Assembly: GCA_027563935.2 (NCBI GenBank)
Contig: JANVAS020000203.1
Coordinates: forward strand, 8,432,001 to 8,496,000
Length of the DNA stretch: 64,000 bases
Direction of reading: 5' to 3'
Origin: Costus lasius
Lineage: Eukaryota; Streptophyta; Magnoliopsida; Zingiberales; Costaceae
A model generated the notes under the pieces. That model had not been told where the DNA came from and made no database searches. It worked only from the letters and a program-made list of their open reading frames with translations. The translations under genes were made by a program, and so were the position numbers. Shown piece by piece: positions 21,152-32,130 of this stretch (positions are counted from its first letter, which is position 1; each line of letters opens with the position of its first letter).

Positions 21152-24100
21152 CTAATGGTTGAGAAATCTCAAACCCATATTATTACAGTGCTTCACATGC
21201 TTCTGCTGCGCCAGAGGCTTAGTAAGCGGGTCTGCCAGATTGTCATCTGTATGTACCTTGCAGACTTTGATCTCGCCACGATCAATGATCTCCCTGATCA
21301 AATGAAACTGTCTCTGTATGTGCTTGGACTTCTGGTGCGACCGTGGTTCCTTTGCCTGTGCTATTGCTCCAGTGTTATCACAGAAGATAACCAAAGGATC
21401 TGCACTCGAAGGAACAACACTAAGTTCCTAAACGAACTTACGAATCCACACTGCCTCCTTGGATGCTTCCGAGGCTGCAACATACTCGGCTTCTGTTGTG
21501 GAATCAGCAACGATTGACTGTTTGAAACTCTTCCACACCACTGCTCCTCCATTCAAGCTAAATACATAGCCTGATTGCGATCGGAAATCATCCTGGTCAG
21601 ACTGGAACGAAGCGTCAGTATATCCTTCAATACTGAGTTCTTCCTGACCACCATATATCAAGAACATATCTTTGGTCCTCCGCAGATATTTTAAAATGTT
21701 CTTGACTGCAATCCAGTGTGCCTGACCTGGATTACCTTGGAACCGACTGGTCACGCTTAACCCGTAAGCGACGTCTAGGCGAGTACACAACATCGCATAC
21801 ATAATGGATCCAATAGCCGAAGCATAAGGCGTATTGTCCATTTCATCTTTCTCAGTCTGTGTTTGTGGACACTGACTCTTCGAAAGATTCAGACCATGTC
21901 TGACTGGAAGATATCCTCGTTTAGAATTCTCTAAATGAAATCTCTCCAGGACTTTATCGATGTAAGTACTCTGGCACAGCCCGAGAAGCCTCTTAGATCT
22001 ATCCCTGTAGATCTTCACACCTAATACATAGGCTGCTTCTCCTAGATCTTTCATCTGGAAACACTTTCTTAACCATGCCTTAACCGCATGCATTTCAGGA
22101 ATGTCATTTCCAATGATCATGATATCATCGACGTAGAGGACTAGGAAAGTAATCACGCTCCCACTAAACCTCTTATATACACACGGGTCATCCTCGTTCT
22201 TGATGAAACCAAATTCAGTGACTGATTCATCAAAACGAATATTCCAGCTTCTAGATGCTTGTTTAAGTCCATAAATGGACTTCTTTAACTTGCATATTTT
22301 ATGACGATCTGATGGATTAGTGAAACCTTCTGGTTGTGTCATATACACATCCTCATCCAGATTTCCATTCAGGAAAGCTTTTTTCACATCCATTTGCCAG
22401 ATCTCATAATCATAATATGCTGCTATCGCGAAAAGAATCCGAATAGACTTAAGCATGGCTACAGGTGAGAAAGTTTCATCATAATCTATCCCGTAGATTT
22501 GTTTGAAACCTTTCGCAACTAGCCTGCCTTTATAGGTAACCACGTTACCATCCATGTCAATCTTCTTCTTGAAGATCCATTTACAGCCTATAGGGATAAC
22601 TCCCGGAGGCGGATCAACCAAATCCCAGACTTGGTTATCTGACATGGAGTCCATCTCGGCGCGCATAGCTTCAAGCCATCTCGCTGACTCCGGTCCACTG
22701 ACCGCATCCGCATAAGTAAGGGGTTCATCATGATCAATGATGTAGACTCCGTCATAGCGCTCAGGCTGTCGACGGATCCTTCCCGATCTTCGCGGTTCCC
22801 GTGATATCTGAGCCTCAGGTTGTTCAATAACCTGTTCTACCGGCTCAGGCTCATCCAACTGCGCTTGACTACTTTGTCCTTCCTCTGGATTCTCATCCAG
22901 CTTTATTTCTCTCCCACTGGCCTCTTGCAGAAGAAACTCCTTCTCAAGAAATATGGCCGTCCGAGCAACAAATACTTTGTTCTCTTTGGGATCGTAGAAA
23001 TAATAACCCTTAGTTTCCTTAGGGTAACCGACAAAGATACATTTCTCAGATCTGCTCTCTAGTTTCCCAGAGGCGAGCTTTTTGACATAAGCCTCGCAGC
23101 CCCAGATCCTGATAAATGTCAAGCTCGGCTGTTTCCCATACCATAACTCATATGGAGTCTTAGAAACTGCCTTGGATGGCACTCGGTTTAGTACCTTTGC
23201 AGCTGTTTCCAGTGCAAATACCCAAAAGGAATATGGAAGAGTAGCCTGACTCATCATAGAACGAACCATATCAAGTAACGTTCTATTTCTCCTCTCGGAC
23301 ACACCATTCCATTGCGGTGTTCCTGGCGGAGTGAGCTGTGAGATAATCCCACACTCCTTCAGATAGTCAGTAAACGCATGACTCAAGTATTCTCCACCTC
23401 GATCAGAACGAAGTGCCTTGATATTTCGGCCTAGCTGATTCTGTACTTCATTCTTGAACTCTTTGAACTTGTCAAAAGATTCACTTTTATGTCTCATCAG
23501 ATAGACATACCCATATCTACTGAAATCATCAGTAAAGGTAATGAAGTACTGATAGCCACCTCTGGCATGTTTACTAAATGGCCCACACACATCACTGTGT
23601 ATAAGGTCAAGTAAACCTGAAGCCCTTTGACCTTTGTTAGGAAAAGGTGGCTTCGTCATTTTACCCATTAAACAAGCCTTGCATGTATCAATCTCCTCAT
23701 AGGAGAATGATCCCAGCAGTCCATGATCATGCAACCGCTTAATGCGCTTCTTGTTAATATGGCCTAAACGACTATGCCATAGCAAGGTGCTGTCATCAGC
23801 ATACTTGGCTTTCTTAATATCAACATTGTGTATAGAACATTCCATGTCCAACATGAATAACCCATTGTTAATTGAACCAGTTGCATAAACAATATTATCA
23901 AAAGATAAAACACACTTTGAAATATCGCATTCAAAGGAAAATCCCTTCCTGACAAGAGCAGGAATGGAGATAATATTTTTAGTAATGCTGGGAACAAAGT
24001 AACAACTGTTTAGTTCTAATACAAGCCCAGATGGTAAAGAGATGAAATAGTCTCCTACAGCAACAGCAGCAACCCGTGCCCCGTTTCCAACTCGTAGGTC

Positions 24101-25036
24101 CACCTCATGCTGTCCCACCTGTCTTCTTCTCTTGAGTTCCTGTACATTTGAACAAATGTGAACTCCACATGCAGTGTCCAACACCCATGATATAGAAGAA
24201 GATGAAACCATGACTTCCGTCACGTAAATACCTGAGCCAGAAGCAAAGCTTCCCCTCTTATCTCCTTGGAGCGCTTTATAGTCCTTTTTCCAGTGACCTA
24301 GCTGGCCACAGTGGAAACATCTGTATTCCTTTGACCGCTTAACCTTTTGCTTCAGAGCCTTGCTGTAACTCTTGACAGGGGCCTTGCCCTTCTTCCCCTT
24401 CTTCTTGTTCCTAGAAGGAACCATTAGGACAGAGGTCGAAGGCTTTCCCTTCAGAGTCTCCTCAGTAGTCAAGAGCATATTCAGCAGCTCTGCCGGAGTA
24501 CAGTCGATTTTGTTCATATTAAAGTTAATGATGAACGCATCGAAAGAGGGCGGGAGAGACTGCAGAATAATGTCTACAGCAAGCTCCTGATTGATGGTAT
24601 GCCCCAGTTTCTCTAGAGCCTCCTTGTGCCCAATCATCTTGAGCACGTGAGCTCCCACTGGGCTCCCTTCAGCCAGTTTGCTCTGGAAGAACAGCTTTGT
24701 CAGATTATAGCGTTCTGTCCTCGCCTGTGCAGCATACAGCATCTTGAGGTTCGCTATAATCTCTATAGCCGACATATCCTCATGCTGACGCTGCAGCGGT
24801 GGCGTCATAGACGCTAGCATCAGGCAAGCGACATCAATGCTATCATTGACGTGCTTTTCATAGGCTTCCCGAACCACCCTTGCGGCGTTCGGAGCGGGCT
24901 GAGGTGGTATCGCCATCTCGAGGACATACAGTTTCCTCTCTGCCTTAAGAACAATCTTAAGGTGTCCGAACCAGTCTGAGAAGTTCGGCCCAGCAAACTT
25001 CTCCCTTTCCAGTAGGGATCGCACATTGAAGTTCAT
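21152..25036 (-). pseudogene. gag-pol: Copia-B gag-pol polyprotein, one stop near the C-terminus
   Basis: The longest open stretch of the window: 1,202 codons from the ATG at 25036 to a TAG at 21428-21430, after which the same frame stays open to 21152. It has the full Copia set: UBN2-type gag, knuckle, DTACGVH protease, integrase finger and D-D-35-E, reverse transcriptase YVDD, and RNase H with the STTEAEYVA motif before the stop. Two defects are visible. The TAG lies inside RNase H where Copia-D has CAG. The last cysteine of the gag CCHC knuckle is tyrosine (TAT for TGT), which should weaken zinc and RNA binding. The enzyme domains up to the stop look intact, so partial activity cannot be excluded. 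Confidence 0.92.
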
Positions 25037-26851
25037 GGTGTTCGTTGCTGCAGGAATCTACAACAATGCAAGAACAGCAAGGTCAGTATCAATGTTCAGA
25101 ATCAATCCAGGACTTAAGAAAGATTCTTTTTCTCACTATTTTATCCGGCTGAAAAATCCAGCAAAACAGCCCGAAAGAGTAGAACTCTTTTAGTGAGATG
25201 GGATCCAGATTTCATACTTGGTCTCCGCGTCCCGCTCAGGTGAGATAAGATGCACAGAGAGTACAAGCACTAATCTCTGGTAGGCTGTCCCAGCCAATCG
25301 CCAACCCGTGCAATTCCCCTTCATCTGGGCAATCCAGCCGACTGTGCCAACTGAGTTGGTACAACACAGTCTCTAACCCCACAGATGGCTGCCTCCATGT
25401 GCTACCATATGCGCCACATATGTAGCCTGTATGGCCAAGCTGACCCGACCTACTCCCTGGACCACCACGTGCTATGCTGAGCAACGAGAAGCGATAAATC
25501 CCTTCTCTGTAACACGCAGGTGTAATCCCGCACCGTCTGAAGATAGATGGACGTGCCCACTGAGTGGGTACAAAACGGCTCCAACGATAATCAGAACAGT
25601 GAGGTTTCGCGTCAGAAGGCATACGAGCTTGATATTTTAGCGTTGGATTTTAACGGTCTTTTATCTTCTTCACTATCATGCAATTCCTATGGTGATAGTA
25701 TAAGATAAATAAATCATGCTGTTCTACTTATTTAAACAATAAAAGAAAGCATGGATCTTATGTGGTAAAAGCCCATAGCCTAAGCAAGACCTTAATTAAC
25801 TTAAGTCTTCACTTGCTTTTCTTCATGGGACTTTTGCTGCTCATTTGGCCCAAACCAGGGCCCAAGCGCCATCTGCAGCTCAGGTGCGCCCACCAGGAAT
25901 ATGCGCCTGTCCCAGAGTCAAACCCTGGACCTCCCACCTAGTCAAGCCACTGCTGCATGCGCCTCTGCCAAGTGTGCTCAGTGCTCTTGTCTGATTAACT
26001 TACAAATTAATCTATCTAGACAAGATTGACACGCAGGTCAATTACACTTTATAAATTAAATACAATGTGACACGCAGATCACAATAATTAATTTACAACT
26101 TTAATTTCCAGGCACGCAGGCCCCAGCACAGCACACATTTAACATGGGCAGCCCACATAAGAATAAATAAACATACATAGGCATCAATCAACATGTGATC
26201 CAATCATGAAAATTAAATTTCGAAAACCCCATAGGCATCAATTTTAATTTCCTTATATGCCCTACAACCTTACAACGGTCCATTACTAGGGATCCACTCA
26301 TCCAGCCTAGTCAGATCCACTGCCCTTGCATGCACCAAGTCCTAACTGACTTGAGTCGACCAAAAGGTCAACCATGCATGCGCCAGGGCCGAACAACCCT
26401 CATGAGATCTGGCAAGCGGGTGTGACCCCGGGCCTAACTCATGTGTGTTCACTAGTCGTCTCAATCAGACATCGCTACACGCCTGTCTGCAGTCGACCTA
26501 TAGCCACCAGGTGCATACGCACAGGTGCTATCTGGTCAACCCATCAAGGCTGTCAGATGGTCTGATCAGACTGTCTGGATCTAACCTAGGGGATGACTTC
26601 AACCCTAATAACCCGTCTAAGGGTTTAAAGCAGGGCCTTAGATCTATAATGAGTCGCGCATGTAATATAAGTTTTTGAGAAAACATACAATATGCGCCAA
26701 CAAGAAACATGCGCCAAGGAGAAAAAAAAACATCTCTAACAAGCATGTAAAATTCGCCAACCACAACTATCGCATGTAACTTATAGATCTAGACATAGGA
26801 TCACAAAGAAAGCAAACATATTATCATGCAATAACTGCCTCTGATACCAAT
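25037..26851 (-). other. Copia-B leader and primer-binding site
   Basis: About 1.8 kb of untranslated leader. The primer-binding site is TGGTATCAGAGG at 26838-26849 on the minus strand. Hairpins match those of Copia-A: CUGCG-loop hairpins at 26025-26042, 26067-26082 and 26111-26122, paired inverted repeats at 25556-25568 and 25347-25359, CUGA-loop hairpin at 25230-25245 (one stem mismatch here), and an acceptor-like stretch at 25058-25087. A tRNA T-arm-like piece at about 25915-25945 has lost its TTCGA core to TTTGA. No protein gene is seen. Confidence 0.82.
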
Positions 26852-28518
26852 TGAAAGGGGGTCCCCACAAGGGGGGGCGAAACCCTAATAGGAGGCGCAA
26901 CAAAAACTCTAGCGGAATCTAGGGTTTCTAAAAGGATCGCATAGCATGTAATATATTCAACTTTCAATGAGAAGCGATTCTTACCATTGCCATCGCTTAG
27001 ATGGTGTCTTGGAAGGAAAGGCGCAAATGCTCCTTCTCCTAAGGTGACGCACACAATTGATGTCGCCTACTCTTCCTTGGTGCTCCTTGTGCTAGCAAGG
27101 CTCCAAGATTGTCTTGCCGAATGGAAAGGGGAGAGATCACCTTGCTTGGCCAAATATTTCCTCTTGTCGTCTACACTTCTCCACACGAGAATGCAAGCGC
27201 CGAATACTCAAGTTGGCGACAAAGGCGTGAAGAGGCAAGTTTCATGAGGCGTGGTCACGTAAGTGATCATGCTTTCTAAAAATAGAAAGCCTCACCTCCA
27301 AATGCGATCATGGGTTTACCCAATCGCAAACTCCTCTTAGATTGAACCATGCGCTCAACCAATGAGCTGGTTCAAATTGATTTGGTTCAATAACCAAATA
27401 AACCAAGCAATCAGTCCAGACCACAATAAACCCTAAGGCTCTTGATCTGACCGTCGATCTCTTGATGCTCCTGATCTCACCAATCCAGCATCCATTCTCT
27501 CAATCGAAGCTTACCGATCTCAAGCCCTAATCAATCAAACATGATCAGACCAGATCTCACTTACAATCAGAGATTAAATCCCTTTAAACTGAACCTGAAT
27601 AATTCAGTCCACACGATCTGACTTAAGTAAGCCATATCATCAAATTGTGCGACCCTGAGGGTTTCCTTTAAATGTCGGTAACGATAACTCACGTTATCAC
27701 GATCAGTGAGGGGTATCTAGCAACACATCACTGTCTCCCGATATAAAGGAAAGAGTCTTCCAAGACTACACCCAAACCACAGCACAAGTGTGAATCAACT
27801 CATAAGGCATGCATCTTTCCTTTGCCACTGGATGTTCTTATTGGACAAGCGTGTCAAGCTTGTAGCTCCAATATGATGAGCATGATTAGAACAGATGAAC
27901 ACAGTCACCTGGGTATGGCCATACACTTTCTCAATCATCTCATATAGAGGGGGGCCCCTTTAGAACATCACACTCCAATCAAGGAGACGGCAATCCTATA
28001 TCTATCACTAGTGCCCTAACCTGATTCAAGCTCACCATCCAAGATAGTCTATAATCATTATGTTTCAAATGATATTGAACTACCTCAAAACAATGACAAT
28101 CATCATTTAGAAAACACAAGTGATCTCAAGTCAGAGGAAATGTGCCACTTGTCGCATTCAAGGATTATTCACATTGTGACAAGCAATTGAATAACCTAGT
28201 AGGGTCTATCCAGTACATCCAATGTACCCATGAGTCTACATCTTATTCCATGCTCGAAGCATCCTATAAGATTAGAACACATATTAGTCTTAACCATATC
28301 AAGGCTGTCTCATGTTCACCAAGATATATCGACTAAGCACTTAACTGCATGTCAGCCTAGCTGAACAGCATTTGAGACATTATTCAGAAGCACATGTATT
28401 GCAGCAGACAATGTAACAAACTGAATAACAACCATGCCTTTATAAACATAAAAGTTTATACATGATACTGATACAATCCCAAGGCCTCAAACATTAGCCT
28501 TAAGGGCATACCCCAACA
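26852..28518 (-). repeat. Copia-B 5' LTR (1,667 bp)
   Basis: On the minus strand it starts TGTTGGGG at 28518 and ends CCCCCTTTCA at 26852, two bases before the primer-binding site. It carries the GATAAC/GTTATC inverted repeat at 27683-27698. Beyond its start lies GATACCAC, which belongs to the older LTR-H element. Confidence 0.9.
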
Positions 28519-30162
28519 GATACCACTATTAGTAGACCTAGTTAACAAGCGACTATGACAAAACTTGCATCAGGAACACTAGAAATCCCAAGAATCGCTT
28601 ATCACGAGCATATGATCAACCTTTTTCAAACTCGTATAGAACAAGTAAAAGCATTACCTGTGCCATGATATGAGAGGCAGCTTGGAAGAGTAAAAGGGGC
28701 GAGTGCCTCTTCTCCAAAGAAATCACACACAAGATGAAATAGACTTCCTCCCTTGCGTCCCTTGTGCTAGCAAAGACACCAAGGAGTCCTGATCGTCCCT
28801 TGCAAGGAAGATATGTGTCTTGGCTGGAGTTTTTGGATGGAGACGATGCACTTGAGAGGAAGAAGAGGAGTCCTCTCTTGAAATACGTGGGTGATCAAAG
28901 AGAGGTATATTCGGCCACCAAAAATAGTGAAACCGAAAAGAAATAACTCTCTCCATAACTCCCACTTAAACCATCGAAACCTCCATCTTAAATTGAACCA
29001 TGCGTTCACAAGCGAACCAGTTCAAACACCATTTGGTCCAAACACAAAATCGAACCAACCCTGGCTAAAATCTCTTTGAACCGAATGGCTCAAGATCTAA
29101 CCACACATCACATTGAACCCCTGATCAACACGATCAAGAATCAATCCCCCGATCAAAGCTTATCGATCACATGCCCTAATCAATCAAACGTGATTAGACT
29201 AGATCTCACTTCCAATCAGAGTTTAAATTCCTTTAAATTGAACTAGAATAATTCCAGTCCACATGATCTGACATAAGTAAGCCATATCATCAAATTGTGC
29301 GACCCTAAGGGTTTCCTTCAATGTCGGTAATGATAACTTACGTTATCACGATCAGAGAGAGGTATCTAGCAACACATCACTGTCTCCCGATATGAAGGAA
29401 AGAGTCTTCCAAGACTACTCCCAAACCACAGCACAAGTGCGAATCTAATTCACTTGGCATACATGTTTCCCTTTACCACTGGATGTTCCCGTTGGACAAG
29501 CGTGTCAAGCCTGCGATTCCAACATGATGAAAATGGTTAGATCAGATGAACATAGTCGTCTGGGTATGGCCATACACATTCTCAACCATTTCATCCAAGG
29601 GCCCCTTAGAACATCACACTCCAACCAGGAGAGGCAATCCTATATCTATCACAAGTGCCCTAGCATGACTCATGCCCACTATCCAAGATAATCCTTAACC
29701 ATTATCTTTCAAATGATATTGAACTACCTCAAGACAATGCCAATCATCACTTAGAAACACAAGTGATCTCAAGTCAGAGGGAATATACCACTTGCTTGCA
29801 TACAAGGATTATTCACATTGTGACAAATAATTGAATATCCAAAGAAGGGTCAGTCCAGTACATCCTATGCACCTATGTGTCTAATCTTATTCCACGCTCG
29901 AAGTATCCCATAAGATTAGAGCACACATTAGTCTCAATCATATCAAGGCTGTCTCATGTTCACCGAGATATCTCGACTAAGGACAATACTGAATGTCAGC
30001 TAAGCCGAACATCATTGAGACATTACTCAGAAGTATACATACAGCAGCAGATAATGTAACAATCTGAATAATAACAATTGCCTTTATAAAACATATTGTT
30101 TATACATGATACTGAAAATTGCCCAAAGCCTCAAACATTGGCCTTAAGGGCATACCCCAACA
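28519..30162 (-). repeat. LTR-H, older diverged Copia LTR
   Basis: About 1.64 kb matching the Copia LTRs by eye but with many substitutions. It begins TGTTGGGG on the minus strand at 30162. Its other end reads AGTGGTATC on the minus strand and is then interrupted by Copia-B; TGGTATC looks like the first seven bases of a primer-binding site. So this is probably the 5' LTR of a minus-strand element whose internal part would lie beyond Copia-B and the Gypsy array, outside the window. The exact LTR end is unclear because no CA is seen. Confidence 0.75.
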
Positions 30163-30388
30163 GCTGCGACCCCTGAAACGAGTCTACCTGCTTGTATTTA
30201 AAAGTGTGTCCTTTCGGATCACAACACTACATCAACCAAATGAGCAAGAGAGGTATCATCTCTAACACATCCTTGTGTTCTCCCTCTCGAATGGAACCTT
30301 GGGAAAGGAATGTGTTTCGGGTGTAATGCTTCTTCCGCGATGTCCTGGGACTGCAAAAAATTTAAATTACACCCGGCATTCCCCAACA
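30163..30388 (+). repeat. Copia-C 5' LTR, 3' end only
   Basis: Assigned by position: it ends TTCCCCAACA one base before a perfect primer-binding site. The rest of the LTR is missing, replaced by LTR-H. It could not be matched to the 3' LTR, whose own end is lost, so the pairing is an inference. Confidence 0.55.
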
Positions 30389-30389
30389 G

Positions 30390-30401
30390 TGGTATCAGAG
30401 C
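30390..30401 (+). other. Copia-C primer-binding site
   Basis: TGGTATCAGAGC, complementary to the 3' end of plant initiator tRNA-Met, one base after CCCCAACA. Confidence 0.85.
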
Positions 30402-32130
30402 TACCTGCGAGAAACACAAGGTGTACGCATGCTTGTATGAAAAATGTTTCAAAAATTTTTCTTTCATCCATGCGCGTTTCACCTAGATAGCGTTTTTCAT
30501 TCAAAACTTCTCTTATCAATTTTATGGCAGAGTTTGGATTAAGTTTCTAATTGATTTAAGATCAAAGACGCACGTAATTTTGTCAAGTAGGACGGGCATT
30601 ATGTCTTCAGACTGGTCGGGTCTCTTGATCTGAAAAAATTGCCAATTGATAGGATCTAGAAATCATGATAAAACTTGATCTTGATTTTGGCGTAAAATAG
30701 GTTGAGAGAGTGCTTTGGATGATGATGGTGCATAAGGAACTAAAAATTGATTATGCTCGGTTTTCAATTTTTACATGCGCCACTTGCCTCTTGTTTGGGT
30801 TGATGTCGTCATAGTGAGTGCCCTCTCTTGTGTTGTGATGTGGAAGGATGTTTCCACTTGTGATGAATGCTTGTAAAATTTTTATGCCACCTGCGTGTGG
30901 ATCTCCCTCCTATCTTGATGTAAAAATTTTCATCTTGTTTTAGAATAGATGTAGATTTGTTTTCATAAGATAGGTTAAGGTTTCATCAAGACAACAAAGT
31001 GTCTTCCTCAACCGAATCTTGGTGGCGCCAACTTTGGAAGCTTGGTCATGGATTTGCAGCTTGATGAAGGAAGATTGCTTTTGGCTTATGGCATGGGCTG
31101 ATTTGCTAAGCGGACTCACAACCCTTGGATGCATGATAACATATCAGATGGCTCGTGAAATGTTATATGTATGGAAAGGGCTATGACCATATCAACCATA
31201 ATAGCATGCTTGTGATGGTTTATTATTTTGTCCATAGCATGCCTGTGATGTGTTTTTCCTTTTGCTGCCACCATAGGAAAATCTGCATGCTATAAAAGAA
31301 TAAAACAAATAGAAACAAACTCTCTATGCAGTTTCAAGTCGATAGCCTTCTGATGTGTAGCCCTCGTCAAACCATCGATCGATGGATTGTGAACTGTTTC
31401 TCACCCTCGTGAGACACACCCATCTATCTTTGTAAGGCGTGTGGTGGCAATATGCATCTTAGTCTGCCACAAATGTAGACGTGCCCTTGCGAGGTGCAGG
31501 TTGGCCCTGGGCATAACAATCAGGTCAAACTTGACAAGTTTTTCATATGTCACTGACATGATGAATCACTAGAGGCAGCTGTTGAGGGGATAGGATTCTA
31601 TGTTGTTTCTAGCCCTTACTGGACACAGGGCGCCTAGTCTGTCTTAACTAAGAGGAATTGTGCACGGCACAATTGGCTGGCATTCCTACCTAAACAAGCA
31701 TGGGATCACTCTGTGTACCCCAACTCACCCTCGTGAGTCACAGAGACCTCATGTGAAATTATGATCCTACTCACACGTTTCCAAGTTGAGTTTAGGAGTT
31801 ATCAACTTGTTAGGAAATAGTGGGAGTATAGCATTTAATTTAAAATCCTTGTTAAATGCTTTATCATAGTACTTATTTTGCTTGTTTGCTTATTGTAGAT
31901 AAAGGCATCTCTTAATCTTAGATTGAAACTTTATAAACATAAACTGGATTGAACGAATTGGACAAGATGGTTCAGGATATTGTCCAAAATACTGAAACAA
32001 GAGAATAAGATGCATCTTATTGAAAGACCTCCATCCCAGCCTAGTATCTACTTTACTACTGAATGGGAGTGGAATGTCTATCTTGAACTTTATGAGGATA
32101 ATAAACAGTACACTGCTCTTGTTTTAGAAT
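30402..32130 (+). other. Copia-C leader and 5' part of gag
   Basis: Leader homologous to those of Copia-A, -B and -E, shown by the shared CCATCTATCTT stretch (31418-31430) and by hairpins at the same places: 30887-30900 (CTGCGT loop), 31399-31414, 31608-31623 and 31723-31738. From about 31930 the sequence resembles gag, and its translated end (ALVLECMTPK across the Gypsy-3 insertion) matches the CLMLASMTPP part of the Copia-A gag. The reading frame is not continuous. Confidence 0.65.

Larger units (their letters stand above)
20128..28518 (-). mobile_element. Copia-B, Ty1/Copia retrotransposon with truncated 3' LTR
   Basis: Minus-strand element: 5' LTR 26852-28518, primer-binding site 26838-26849, leader to 25037, gag-pol 25036-21152, polypurine tract 21132-21142, 3' LTR 20128-21131 cut at its inner third by the Gypsy array. 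Its polyprotein carries only one stop, the fewest along with Copia-A. Its right edge meets the old LTR-H directly. Confidence 0.9.
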
